Shown: positions 35,100 to 44,396, numbered from the stretch's first letter. The stretch is 48,886 bases of DNA from Deltaproteobacteria bacterium (GCA_018399745.1 JAGYNZ010000022.1:1-48886), one strand, 5' to 3'. Notes: generated by a model not told the origin, from the letters alone. Numbers and translations are program-made.

Positions 35100-36869
35100 T
35101 CAAGATTTGCGGATACGGATTGCCTTGGGTGTGACCTCAACCAGTTCGTCTTCACTGATATATGAAATGCATTCTTCCAGGCTCATCTGCGTCGGGGGCG
35201 TTAGTATGACATTCTCATCCGATCCTGCGGCTCGCATGTTGGTCAATTTCTTGCCTTTTGCAGGGTTGACAACAAGGTCTTGCGGTCTGCAGTGCTCGCC
35301 GATCACCTGGCCGCGATAGACCCGGGTCCCCGGAACACAGAAGAGCTTTCCCCTTTCCTGAAGGTTGAAAAGGGCATAGGCCACGGTGGTGCAGGATTCT
35401 TTGGCTACCATGACGCCTTTGTTGCGGTTTCGTATTTCGCCTGCGAAGGGTCCGTATTCCACAAAGACATAATTCATTATCCCCATGCCCTTTGTATCCG
35501 TTAGAAACTCCGACCGGAACCCAAGAAGACCGCGTGTAGGGATTTTGTATGTCAGGCGGGCCATTCCGTTGTCCTGGTTCATTCCCATTAATTGGCCCTT
35601 ACGCGCCCCCAGTTTCTCAATAACGGTACCCATGGACTGTTTGTCAACATCAATCGTCAGTTCTTCAAAGGGTTCGAGCCGTTCGCCGTTCTCTTCTTTT
35701 ATAATGGCCTGGGGCATGGTTACCTGGAATTCATATCCTTCGCGCCTCATTTTTTCGATGAGAATGGAGATGTGCAGTTCACCCCTGCCTGAGACCTTAA
35801 AACCTCTACCGGTTTCCAGCTCTTCTACCAGTAGTGCCGCATCAGAGAGCGCCTCCCTCCTCAGTCTTTCTGTCAGATGACTTGATGTGCTGAACTTGCC
35901 TTCCGTCCCGGCAAAAGGCGAATCATTTGGAATGAAATGGGTGGAAATAGTGCAGGGATCAATCTCCATGGGAGGAAGGGGCTTCGGATCATTTGGATCA
36001 GTATAGGTTACACCGATGGTAACGTCATCCATGCCTGCAACGGCAACGATTTCTCCTACACCGGCGATATCTGTGGCCACTTTCTTATTTCCTTCGAAGC
36101 GGTATAACTTGCTGATACGGGCCGGTACAAGTGCTCCGTCCCTTCGAGCAACGACAATATCCTTGTTTATATTCAACGTTCCACCAGTGATTTTGCCGAT
36201 CCCCAATCGACCCATATAGGGGGAATAGTCAATAGAGCTTACCAGCATCTGAAGGGGTGACTGGGGATCACCCGCAGGAGGGGGTATATGTGATATGATC
36301 TTTTCGAAAAGGGTGTCCATGGTCAATCTTGCGCCTGTAGATTGAGACAGGATATATCCGTGCTTTGCAGAGGCGAAGACAATTGGAAAATCAAGGATGT
36401 GATCCGGGGCGTTCAGCTTGACGAATAGATCAAAGACCTGGTCGACGGCCCACTCCGGCCGGCCAGCCGGTTTGTCTATCTTGTTTATGACGACAATAAC
36501 AGGGAGTTTCAATGCAAGAGATTTCTTGAGAACAAAGTATGTCTGGGGCATTGGGCCTTCCTGGGCATCAACGAGCAGAAGTACTCCGTCGGCCATTTTC
36601 AGAACCCGTTCAACCTGGCCGCCGAAATCTGCATGACCCGGGGTATCTATGATATTGATCCGATAGCCCTTGTAACGCAAAGAGGCATTTTTGGACGCAA
36701 TTGTAATGCCCCTTTCCCGTTCCAGATCCATGGAATCCATGAAGCGTTCGGCAATGTGCTCATTGTCCCGAAAAACCCCGCTCTGTTTGAACATCTGGTC
36801 TACCAGCGTGGTCTTTCCATGATCAACATGGGCGATAATGGCGATATTTCTGATTTTGCTCTGATCCAT
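35100..36869 (-). CDS. typA: ribosome-associated GTPase TypA/BipA
   Basis: Translational GTPase of the EF-G/LepA group, linked to ribosome assembly at low temperature and stress. The frame is open from 36941, but ATG 36869 has AGGGAG six bases upstream and begins MDQSKIRNIAIIAHVDHGKT, the normal start (589 residues). G motifs: AHVDHGKTT (13-21), RGITI, DTPGHADF, NKIDKP. The family-specific C-terminal domain is present: KSMGTVIEKLGARKG-type QSMGTVIEKLGARKGQLMGM, IPTRGLLGFRSEFLTDT and KGVMVAKESC. It lies alone, 109 bases from the end of the secreted-protein gene on the same strand. Confidence 0.96.
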   Translation of the reverse strand: MDQSKIRNIAIIAHVDHGKTTLVDQMFKQSGVFRDNEHIAERFMDSMDLERERGITIASKNASLRYKGYRINIIDTPGHADFGGQVERVLKMADGVLLLVDAQEGPMPQTYFVLKKSLALKLPVIVVINKIDKPAGRPEWAVDQVFDLFVKLNAPDHILDFPIVFASAKHGYILSQSTGARLTMDTLFEKIISHIPPPAGDPQSPLQMLVSSIDYSPYMGRLGIGKITGGTLNINKDIVVARRDGALVPARISKLYRFEGNKKVATDIAGVGEIVAVAGMDDVTIGVTYTDPNDPKPLPPMEIDPCTISTHFIPNDSPFAGTEGKFSTSSHLTERLRREALSDAALLVEELETGRGFKVSGRGELHISILIEKMRREGYEFQVTMPQAIIKEENGERLEPFEELTIDVDKQSMGTVIEKLGARKGQLMGMNQDNGMARLTYKIPTRGLLGFRSEFLTDTKGMGIMNYVFVEYGPFAGEIRNRNKGVMVAKESCTTVAYALFNLQERGKLFCVPGTRVYRGQVIGEHCRPQDLVVNPAKGKKLTNMRAAGSDENVILTPPTQMSLEECISYISEDELVEVTPKAIRIRKS

Positions 36870-37367
36870 TTGGTCTCCCTTTCGGGGATTATTGAAACCC
36901 CTCGTCTTCAGGGGAAAAATTTTTATGTTATTGTAAAGCAAACTGTGCTTTCATCTATAGAGCCAGAATCCATAGATTAAGATTCCCTGGACCTTTCTAG
37001 ATGCCGGATACAGTCCGAAATGATAAAAAACAGTTGATTTTAATCAATCCGATATATGAGACATGGTCTTAAAGATGAAAGTTGGTCAGTGTCTTGGTTT
37101 TGACCGTCCGGCAGGGACTGTTCCTTAGTGCACCAGCCATTTCAGATATATGATGAAATGACCAGATCTGATCTCTTTTTCTGCGTCGGCTAATGTGACT
37201 CAATCATTTAATAATGTCAACAGAAAAACAGTGACTGTTCGCTGTATTTTCCTTTTACAGGTTTTACTCAGATATCATATATCAATACTTCTGTGGCCAG
37301 CTTTGTCGTGTCCTAAAGTCATGGCATAAATTGAATGCTGATAAATCTATGTTACGATGAAGTAACG
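36870..37367. other. intergenic region upstream of typA
   Basis: No gene seen on either strand. A CATTTCA/TGAAATG inverted repeat with a 9-base loop lies at 37138-37160. The region should hold the typA promoter and the end of the membrane-protein transcript. Confidence 0.4.
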
Positions 37368-37805
37368 CTAAATTAACCCCAGGGCCCACCAGAATCCAAG
37401 ACCGAAGATAGAGTGCAGTATAAGTTGCTCTGCCCACACCGCTTTGCTTATCTTTTGACCCATAATTCCCTGACCGGCAACCGGCAGGGCTATAAGCAGC
37501 ATACTTATCCACAGTACGAAAACATATACAATAATTGCCGGTGCCGATCGGGCTTCAAAGCCAAAAAGCTTCGCCAGTATTACATAGACGATACCAAAAA
37601 CCGCACTGGTTACAAGATGAACAACAGTACCCACGACGTATATGGCCGTCTCATTCGCTGCTTTGTTTATCGAACGCAGAGCAAAGGAGCCATCGACCAT
37701 TACCAGATTTGAGCTGAGTAGACCCAGCCTGTGGCCGATTTCATTGGCCATACCCATAAAGACACCGGCCATGAGTCCTGCTAAGACCCCTTCAGCTATC
37801 CACAT
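37368..37805 (-). CDS. small integral membrane protein
   Basis: Not recognised as a named family. The 145 residues have four hydrophobic segments (about 3-20, 54-80, 88-112, 125-145). The first holds the Gly/Ala-rich pattern EGVLAGLMAGVFMGMANEIG; the loop after it reads HRLGLLSSNLVMVDGSFALR. A cluster of charged residues is rare elsewhere. The start is set by GGAGGGGG six bases before ATG 37805, rather than the upstream ATG 37820 which lacks an RBS. It is a single gene. The length and fourfold helix layout recall small hypothetical membrane proteins annotated only as DUFs; no function proposed. Confidence 0.7.
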   Translation of the reverse strand: MWIAEGVLAGLMAGVFMGMANEIGHRLGLLSSNLVMVDGSFALRSINKAANETAIYVVGTVVHLVTSAVFGIVYVILAKLFGFEARSAPAIIVYVFVLWISMLLIALPVAGQGIMGQKISKAVWAEQLILHSIFGLGFWWALGLI

Positions 37806-38141
37806 AATAACCCCCTCCATTATCAGTGATCTGTCAAATTCGGATTAATTTCCTTTTACGCCGAATACAAAACCTTATTCCGGAAGACCACAGTGAGTGG
37901 TAATGTTTCAAAAACAGTTTGGTTACGCGTAATTCAGGAGGTAAAAACAAACTATATAGAACATATAATATGATACCACTTTAATTAACACATGTAATCT
38001 TTCTTATAAAACACATTCGTGCCTCCACAAAAAATTACTTGCCTTATGGTAAAAGCAGTGTATGTTGTCGGCACAACAGATACCAATAGGTAAATGCCGT
38101 TGGTAACTTGTTATCTGTTTGAAGCAGGGAGACGATAAAAA
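37806..38141. other. intergenic region upstream of the 47-codon gene
   Basis: AT-rich, with no reading frame above noise. TTGTCGGCACAA at about 38067 is a short inverted repeat (TTGT/ACAA). Either neighbour's promoter could lie here; no strong one is evident. Confidence 0.35.
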
Positions 38142-38285
38142 ATGCCTAGCATGAAGGCTTTCTTCACTAATATGTCAGTACCTATGCCACTTTACAGGAA
38201 GCTGTATCTGGTCTTTCGCAACAATCTAATTAAGATAGTCAGAAGACAGAACTGCTGTGGCCATCCAGGGGAGCCAGGTTGTTGA
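38142..38285 (+). CDS. 47-residue protein with CCGHPGEPGC tail
   Basis: A very small gene supported by AGGGAG (38126-38131) ten bases before the ATG and by an ordered product. It begins MPSMKAFFTNMSVPMPLYRK, has a basic amphipathic stretch (about 18-36, LYLVFRNNLIKIVRRQ), and ends with the striking NCCGHPGEPGC. I recall tiny hypothetical proteins in other bacteria ending in CCG(N/H)xGxPGC, so this looks like a conserved peptide family rather than a chance frame. Three cysteines in the last ten residues could bind a metal or form disulfides. Two hairpins lie directly after the stop. Function unknown; whether it is secreted or membrane-bound is unclear. Confidence 0.65.
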   Translation: MPSMKAFFTNMSVPMPLYRKLYLVFRNNLIKIVRRQNCCGHPGEPGC

Positions 38286-38300
38286 GAGGTGTCTAAATAA

Positions 38301-38332
38301 CTCCCGGTTCGGGAGGATTGCATAGAGCAATA
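38301..38332 (+). terminator. paired hairpins after the 47-codon gene
   Basis: CTCCCG-GTT-CGGGAG (38301-38315) is a perfect 6-bp stem 16 bases after the stop. ATTGC-ATAGA-GCAAT (38318-38332) follows at once. Neither has a T tract, so factor-dependent 3' end protection or a weak terminator is possible. Confidence 0.4.
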
Positions 38333-38445
38333 GTGGCGGCAATAAGTCACCCTTTGCAATTTTGACAAAAAGGCGCCTGTAATGGTTCCTATGGATAGAG
38401 AATAATAATATTCCTCAGATAGGCAGATCAAGGAGCAGGGAAGAG

Positions 38446-39804
38446 CTAAACCCGCTTTTTTCTGCGGTTTCGTTCGAAATGTTGATATGCCTGATACATG
38501 AAGGTCCTGACGGCGGCCTCTCTTCCAGGCTGAAAGCTTGAGTCGTAGGGCGCATCAAGATACGGTATTCTTAGTTTGTTCATAAGAGGTTTTGCAATTG
38601 CCGTGGTAATCGTACTGGGCATGCAGGTAAAAGGATAGACATTTACGACGCCGTTATATCCTTCTCTGGCATATTCCACGATTCCGGCGATGCTTAAACA
38701 GGCCTCTGTGCCTACATCAAAACAGAACAGGTCCTTTTCTTTAAGGATATTATCCAAGCATGCCAGCTTATGGTCTTTAGCAAGGCCGATCAGCGATCTC
38801 ACTCTCTTATAGGCCTGATTCTGTCTAAATTCCTGATAGAAAAGGTCGCCGCCGAAGCCAACGATCCTTTTTAAATAATACTTCATGGGGCCCGGGCGGA
38901 GCTGTTTCAGGCCAAACCGAAATCCTGCTTTGGCCTCTCTGAATCTGTCATAGGCTGTGTAATTAATCCATTCGGCAACAGAGGCATTTATTACCTCGGC
39001 CCCGTATTTTTCCAAAAGCCTTATAAGATCCTGATTTGCCTGGACGTGGGTCCTTACATAGATTTCCCCCACTATACCAATAAGGGGCTTGGAGGGCACT
39101 TCCGGATCAATTATTTTCTTTCCCTCATTTATTATCTCTTCAAGTTTATCAAATATTTTATCAAAGTCTTTTTTGGCACCGTATTTTTCAAGTGAATCTT
39201 CCATAATCTGCATGGCCCTTTCGATAAATTCATCCGCCATGCCGGTTCTCTTTTCGTAGGGCCTTATTTTCCACAGCAGCCTGTCAAGAATATCGGATAA
39301 CAAAATAGAAAAATAGCCGGCCTTCCTTAAATCCCTTGCCCGCCTTTTCTCAATTATGCCCTCCAGCGAATATCCATCCCTGGAGGTAAGGGAGCCGATT
39401 TTCACTCCCCTTAAATCGGAAAAGGAATCCAGTATAATTCTCTGGTATTTGTTGTACATGCCGAAACGGCATGGTCCACCCGATTCCGGCATAAAAAACA
39501 CGTAATTTTCAGAATTAAAGCCCTCACCCAGCCTCTCTCTTTCTTTTTCGAGAAAATAAAGTATATCTCCTGTAGTGATCTGGCAGGGATAACATTCTTT
39601 GCCGGAAGTATATTCTTTCCCAAGATCAAGACCTTTACACGTATCCATTACACGTGCGTTAATACCAAACCCCCGAAATGCTGCCGCTAAGAGGTGCACT
39701 CCTATACGGTGCATTTGAGGGATCAGGAATACTTTATTCCTGAGGTCAAAGCGCCCCACGTTTTCCGTGAGAGACTGAAAATCTATTATTTTCCCCGATT
39801 CCAT
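38446..39804 (-). CDS. acyl-CoA dehydratase activase-related protein
   Basis: Resembles the proteins annotated as activator of 2-hydroxyglutaryl-CoA dehydratase, C-terminal or related part (DUF2229-like). The 452 residues include a conserved Cys-rich core: GKECYPCQITTGDILYFL (about 69-86), PESGGPCRFGMYNKYQR (about 105-121), GEIYVRTHVQANQDLI, and VNVYPFTCMPSTITTAIAKP near the C-terminus. These Cys residues could hold an iron-sulfur cluster. The upstream gene encodes the ATPase partner and ends six bases before this ATG, so they are translated together. In known systems the activase passes one electron, driven by ATP, to a dehydratase or benzoyl-CoA reductase; no such enzyme is in this window. 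Confidence 0.85.
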   Translation of the reverse strand: MESGKIIDFQSLTENVGRFDLRNKVFLIPQMHRIGVHLLAAAFRGFGINARVMDTCKGLDLGKEYTSGKECYPCQITTGDILYFLEKERERLGEGFNSENYVFFMPESGGPCRFGMYNKYQRIILDSFSDLRGVKIGSLTSRDGYSLEGIIEKRRARDLRKAGYFSILLSDILDRLLWKIRPYEKRTGMADEFIERAMQIMEDSLEKYGAKKDFDKIFDKLEEIINEGKKIIDPEVPSKPLIGIVGEIYVRTHVQANQDLIRLLEKYGAEVINASVAEWINYTAYDRFREAKAGFRFGLKQLRPGPMKYYLKRIVGFGGDLFYQEFRQNQAYKRVRSLIGLAKDHKLACLDNILKEKDLFCFDVGTEACLSIAGIVEYAREGYNGVVNVYPFTCMPSTITTAIAKPLMNKLRIPYLDAPYDSSFQPGREAAVRTFMYQAYQHFERNRRKKRV

Positions 39805-39810
39805 TTCCTT

Positions 39811-42800
39811 CTAATTCGCCATTTTTAAATCAGGATCCAGATCTAACCTCGATTTCTGCATAGTATTCTCTATTACGTTTTTATAGGCCTCGAGTCTGGT
39901 CATAATACCAGCTACCGCACTGTGCTCGTCAAGTTCCAATATAAGACAGGCCTTATCCCCCATTATATACCTGTAAAAATGCTCTATAAAAGAATCCGGA
40001 CCGCATCCGTAGTTGGTCAAATGCAGGCCAAAATAGTTTTGGTAGCTCTTTATAAATCTGACCGTCCTCAAGACCTGGGAGCCGAACCCCCAATACATAG
40101 AGGGAAAGTCTGAAAGATCAACTCCAGATACATCTATAAAATCCATGGGCAGGGCGGTTACTCCTATCTTGCTCAAATTTTGCCCAATTCTCAAATTCAG
40201 TCTTTCATCGTAGAGATTATACGGGCGACCGGTTACTATCACGATCGGTTCATCGGCACGCTGATTTTCAAGGATTTCTTTGCCCTTTTCATAGAGCTCT
40301 GCGACAAACTGATTGTGTCTATCCATGGCATAATAGAAGGCCTCTTTTATTTCGGCCTCACTCACTCCGAGTTTTGGGCCCATCTGCTCTGAGATCTCCA
40401 ACGCCAGGAGCTCAGGATCATAATTGAGGTGGATTACAGGGCTCAAAACAGATGACAGGTCAAGCCCTAAGGCCATTCTGGCCATATAGGAGTTGCTTTG
40501 GACCATAGGACAATAATAACCTGTCTCAGAGGGGTCGGGCGTGGGCATGTTTATTATGCTGGGGAGGAAAAGGAGCTTAGTATTTCCTGCCAGCCATTTT
40601 ATATGGCCATGAGAGACCTTTACAGGGTAGCAGGTCTCGGCCATCACCGCCTCTATACCAGCCTTTGAAATCTGTGCATTGGTAGCCGGGCTCAGGACCA
40701 GCCGAAATCCCAGCCGGTCGAAGAAATGTGCCCACATAATACTCAGCTGGTGTCCGTAAAGCGCCCTCTGCATGCCTACGGTTGGCCGATTATCGAGTTC
40801 CATCAGTGGTTCATCCGGCAACTCAGCGTAGATCCCGGCCATATATGTCTGCCAGACTTCCTGCCTCAGTTCAAAGAAGTTCTCTTTCCTCGGCCCTTTA
40901 ATTTTCGTAAATTCATACCGGCCGCACTCCCCGCCCCAGATACTGCGACGACCGTCAAAATTATAAATTTTAAGCTTGCATCTATTGTGACATTTGGGAT
41001 CTGCACGGCATATTTTTTCAGTGTACTCCATCCGGTCTTTTATGGCGCTGTCCAGGCCCCTGAAAGTGGTCTCGCTTTTTCCGTCAAGGTGCATTTTTTC
41101 CTGCACACTTACAGCAGCACCATATGCCCCCAGGACCTCTCTGTTCCTGGGGACCAGGAGAGCTCGTCCCAGGACGTTTTCAAAGGCGGCGACAACTCCC
41201 TTATTTAAGGAAGGACCACCCAAAAACATTATTCTTCGTCCTATCTTTCTTTTTCCCACTACCCGGTTCAAATAGTTGTATACAATGGCATAACATAATC
41301 CTGCTATCAGGTCTTTTTTTTCAACTCCCTTCTGATGATAAGATACGAGATCTGATTCCATGAAGACCGTGCATCTCTCCGCAAGCTTAACAGGCCTTTC
41401 TGATGAAATCGCAATTTCCTGAAATTCACCTACAATATTTATCCCGTATTTATTGGCCAGCTCATGCAGAAAACTGCCCGTACCGGCGGCGCAGACTTTA
41501 TTCATGTCAAAATCAACAGGATAGGTATTTGAAATCGATATATACTTGGAGTCTTGCCCACCAATCTCAAAGATAGTATCCACCTCTGGGCATATCTCTG
41601 TTGCACCTCTGGCGTGGGCCGTTATCTCGTCAACAACAAGGTCTGCATTAAGAAAATCACCTACCACGTTTCTGCCTGAGCCGGTTGTAGCCGTACCCAC
41701 GATTTTAATATTCTCCCCGACGTCGTCGCGGATACACCTGAGAAGGTCTTGCGTGACCTTTATGGGTTTGCCTTGAGTGGGCACATAAGCCTTGTGTATA
41801 ATCTCACGGTTTTCGTCTATGAGGGCATATTTAGTAGTTGTGGATCCAACATCGATACCGAGATATACCCTTGTCCTTTTTCGCAAGGGTATTTTTTGGA
41901 CCTCGTTGGTCTCTGGAAAGGCGGTCTGTTTTAGTTCCAACCTGGGCGCTACGGGCACGGAAACCTCATGCTTGAATCCAGCGGCTTTCAGCGCATCCAG
42001 ATCCACCCGGCCTTTAATGTCAGATTTCAGGGAACCTAAAGCGACTCCCAGTGCACCTATAGAAGTGTTGTGCGGAGGCACAATCAGCCCGGCGGAATAT
42101 TCCCTGAAGGCCTTGACCTGGAGATCGTTTAACGAGAGACCACCGATAAAAAGAATCGGTTCTTCAAGTACACGGTCGGAAACGATAGTACTCATATAGT
42201 TTCTGGCGTTTCCAACATGGAGACCATAGATAATATCCTCCAGCCTCTCCCCCTTATTTTGAAGGTGAATCATGTCGGATTTGGTGAACACGGTGCAACG
42301 GCACGCTACATTGGCTGGGCTCTGGCTCTTCATGCCGAGGTCTATAAAATCAGCTAATATTCTGTCGATGTCATCCGGGATAAAATCCGTTTTACTGGTG
42401 TAGAGTGCGGTAGCCAATCTATTGGCTTGTTGATCGATAAAGGATCCTGTGCCAGATGCACAGGGACCATTGGTATTAAAGTACTCCAATTCCCAGCCAC
42501 CTTTGTGGTGATTGATTTGTAAAAGAGCCGTTTCCTGTCCCCCCATACTGATAATTGTCTTGACATCCGGCCTTATATAAATAGCACCCAGGACTTGGCT
42601 GATGGTCTCGAATTCATAAAAGGCTTCCAATTCCTCAGCAAGCTTTTTCCCATGGTTCCCGGTAAAGGAAATGGACTGGATTTTCCGCTGGTCGAATTTT
42701 TCATACAGATCCTGAATAAGGGACAAAATCCCCTCCTCTACTTTACCGAGGTGACGCCCGTAGGGAGATTCATAGACAATCTCCTTATTATCGTTGATGA

Positions 42801-42897
42801 CAATACAATTAAGGCTGACGGAACCGGCATCAATACCTGCGTAGTATCGATCAGAATCAGGGGACAACTCTCTATTTTTAATTGGTATCTTTTTCAT
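39811..42897 (-). CDS. acyl-CoA dehydratase activase, tandem BadF/BadG ATPase
   Basis: Large form of the ASKHA-fold activase (1028 residues; TTG 42900 also possible). Two BadF/BadG/BcrA/BcrD ATPase modules lie in tandem (numbering from the TTG): module 1 (about 20-290) with GIDAGSVSLN and CASGTGSFIDQQANRL (Cys147), module 2 (about 345-600) with GIDVGSTTTKYAL and CAAGTGSFLHELANKYGI (Cys470). In each, a second Cys (200/202 and 510) would share a bridging 4Fe-4S cluster. A Cys-rich link follows (CRADPKCHNRC and GGECGR, 631-661), then a DUF2229-type region from about 700 (NRPTVGMQRALYGHQLSIMW, AETCYPVKVSHGH). It lies 8 bases after the 3D lipoprotein gene and 6 before its partner. Substrate enzyme unknown. 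Confidence 0.9.
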   Translation of the reverse strand: MKKIPIKNRELSPDSDRYYAGIDAGSVSLNCIVINDNKEIVYESPYGRHLGKVEEGILSLIQDLYEKFDQRKIQSISFTGNHGKKLAEELEAFYEFETISQVLGAIYIRPDVKTIISMGGQETALLQINHHKGGWELEYFNTNGPCASGTGSFIDQQANRLATALYTSKTDFIPDDIDRILADFIDLGMKSQSPANVACRCTVFTKSDMIHLQNKGERLEDIIYGLHVGNARNYMSTIVSDRVLEEPILFIGGLSLNDLQVKAFREYSAGLIVPPHNTSIGALGVALGSLKSDIKGRVDLDALKAAGFKHEVSVPVAPRLELKQTAFPETNEVQKIPLRKRTRVYLGIDVGSTTTKYALIDENREIIHKAYVPTQGKPIKVTQDLLRCIRDDVGENIKIVGTATTGSGRNVVGDFLNADLVVDEITAHARGATEICPEVDTIFEIGGQDSKYISISNTYPVDFDMNKVCAAGTGSFLHELANKYGINIVGEFQEIAISSERPVKLAERCTVFMESDLVSYHQKGVEKKDLIAGLCYAIVYNYLNRVVGKRKIGRRIMFLGGPSLNKGVVAAFENVLGRALLVPRNREVLGAYGAAVSVQEKMHLDGKSETTFRGLDSAIKDRMEYTEKICRADPKCHNRCKLKIYNFDGRRSIWGGECGRYEFTKIKGPRKENFFELRQEVWQTYMAGIYAELPDEPLMELDNRPTVGMQRALYGHQLSIMWAHFFDRLGFRLVLSPATNAQISKAGIEAVMAETCYPVKVSHGHIKWLAGNTKLLFLPSIINMPTPDPSETGYYCPMVQSNSYMARMALGLDLSSVLSPVIHLNYDPELLALEISEQMGPKLGVSEAEIKEAFYYAMDRHNQFVAELYEKGKEILENQRADEPIVIVTGRPYNLYDERLNLRIGQNLSKIGVTALPMDFIDVSGVDLSDFPSMYWGFGSQVLRTVRFIKSYQNYFGLHLTNYGCGPDSFIEHFYRYIMGDKACLILELDEHSAVAGIMTRLEAYKNVIENTMQKSRLDLDPDLKMAN

Positions 42898-42905
42898 CAA
42901 ATTTT

Positions 42906-43430
42906 TTATCTTTCTATTTGCACTTCCACTCTTTTCCGACCCCAGTCAATGGCATCTTGATGGGAATTGAAATAAATGTCGATTCGACCAGGTCCCTTAA
43001 TGGCAGATCCCCGGTCTTCCACAACACCCCATCCGTAACCAGGAACATGCATCCGGGTGCCAAAAACATAATACCTGGTATCAGCCGCAATGGTCCCATC
43101 CCGAGGCATAAGGAGCCATGGGAAAAAGATCAGTCGAATGGGTATCATCCAGGGATGCACGATACTGTCTGTTGATATGAGTCCGGGGCGCGGCTGATGG
43201 GGTTTTTTGCCACTGGCAGTAAGCCCTGAATAGGGCTGGCCTTTGCGCTTTCCTGAAGTCACGTAGCGGTTCCAGAAATCCAACTTCAGATATCTCCATC
43301 TTCCGCGTTCCCAGCCACAACACTTGCCACATCCGCAATATGCCGTGACTTCCATACGCCTCGAATCTTTAGCAGCGCACCCCGAAACGATTAAACATGC
43401 AAGGAGTAAGCACGGGAGCGTCCGTTTCAT
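42906..43430 (-). CDS. 3D-domain lipoprotein (MltA/YuiC-like)
   Basis: A 174-residue lipoprotein: signal peptide MKRTLPCLLLACLIVSGC with lipobox VSGC (Cys18). Next comes EVTAYCGCGKCCGW, a Cys cluster often seen at the start of stand-alone 3D proteins. The C-terminal 3D domain (about 110-165) reads TRMHVPGYGWGVVEDRGSAI, then GRIDIYFNSHQDAIDWGRK; its three aspartates give the domain its name and are the catalytic or structural acids in MltA. Such proteins are probably muralytic. It overlaps none of its neighbours but is within 17 bases of the hydrolase gene and 8 of the activase, so it appears to be in the same transcript, an unexpected pairing. Confidence 0.85.
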   Translation of the reverse strand: MKRTLPCLLLACLIVSGCAAKDSRRMEVTAYCGCGKCCGWERGRWRYLKLDFWNRYVTSGKRKGQPYSGLTASGKKPHQPRPGLISTDSIVHPWMIPIRLIFFPWLLMPRDGTIAADTRYYVFGTRMHVPGYGWGVVEDRGSAIKGPGRIDIYFNSHQDAIDWGRKRVEVQIER

Positions 43431-43447
43431 TTCTAATACCGTAACGA

Positions 43448-44275
43448 CTAAAATATATTCCTATCAACTTGATCAAGAAAGTCCTTCAGACCGTTCAGAT
43501 AAACACTGCCCGATGTGATAAATCCTCCATTGTGACTTCCTGAAATTTCAAGAAAGACCTTGGGGTCTTTAGCGGAACAGAATAGTTTGAGCGCATGTTT
43601 AAAGGGAACGGTTCTGTCTTCATGACTGTGGACTATGAGGACCGGGCATTGAACTTCCCTGATGGCAGCCAGGGTATCATAGTTATATTTACAAAGCAAT
43701 TTTGCAGGAAAATACATAAACATCTCCCGGGCTAAATCCGCAGCGGAAGTAAAGGCAGATTCAACAATAAGGGCCTTGGGCGTGTGTTCCCGGGTTAACC
43801 ATGCCGCCACTGAGCCTCCTAATGATCGGCCAAAAAGAATAATATCAAACGGGTCTAATCCCTCATGCTCAATTAAATAGTTCCATGCCCCCTTTGCGTC
43901 AAGATAAGTTCCCTCTTCTGAAGGCGTTCCCTCACTTGCCCCATACCCCCGATAGTCAAAGATGAAGGTACTGAGTTGAAGGCCATGAAATATCTTTATG
44001 GATTCAAGACGATGGGATATATTACCTGCGTTGCCATGGCAAAATATGAGCACGCCTCTGGGCGATTCAGCCGGTATGAACCAGCCTGAGAGCCTGATTC
44101 CATCCGGGGCTTTAAAGGAAACGGGTTTGTATGATAAACCGATTTGATCCGGTGTAGCGACTATCTCACTGGCGGGAAAATAGATGAGGCGTGATTGGGT
44201 AAAAAATAGAAAGCCGGTAAGGCCGACATAAATGGCAGCAATAAGGACTGCGAAATGCAGAATAGTTTGCAACAT
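43448..44275 (-). CDS. alpha/beta hydrolase with N-terminal membrane anchor
   Basis: A 275-residue hydrolase of the BEM46/YfhR type. One N-terminal helix (about 5-26, LHFAVLIAAIYVGLTGFLFF) is followed by SRLIYFP and the fold: FCHGNAGNISHR (oxyanion region), DYRGYGASEGTP, the nucleophile elbow LFGRSLGGSVAAWL, the acid in HSHEDRTVP and the His in SGSHNGGF. The catalytic triad is complete. The frame is open from 44503, but that extension consists of two intergenic repeat elements (44372-44396 and 44434-44504), so ATG 44275, with AGGG nearby, is the real start. First of four closely packed minus-strand genes. Substrate unknown. Confidence 0.88.
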   Translation of the reverse strand: MLQTILHFAVLIAAIYVGLTGFLFFTQSRLIYFPASEIVATPDQIGLSYKPVSFKAPDGIRLSGWFIPAESPRGVLIFCHGNAGNISHRLESIKIFHGLQLSTFIFDYRGYGASEGTPSEEGTYLDAKGAWNYLIEHEGLDPFDIILFGRSLGGSVAAWLTREHTPKALIVESAFTSAADLAREMFMYFPAKLLCKYNYDTLAAIREVQCPVLIVHSHEDRTVPFKHALKLFCSAKDPKVFLEISGSHNGGFITSGSVYLNGLKDFLDQVDRNIF

Positions 44276-44371
44276 ATCCCTGATACTATAGAACTTTCCA
44301 TTTTTGGATACGCATAGAAACAGATTATTAAAATTTTCGAGTTTGTAAAAGATAATAATACTTTTTTGTAT

Positions 44372-44396
44372 ATCTGCGAAAATCTGCGTCTCATCT
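44372..44396. repeat. CGCAGAT-type dispersed repeat, copy 2
   Basis: ATCTGCGAAAATCTGCGTCTCATCTG is the near-match, on the opposite strand, of the element at 1929-1957. It lies in the false N-terminal extension of the hydrolase frame, next to a copy of the hairpin repeat. Confidence 0.55.

Noticed and set aside
38192-38431. 79-codon minus-strand frame
   Set aside because: It overlaps the better supported 47-codon plus-strand gene and its hairpins, and lacks an RBS.
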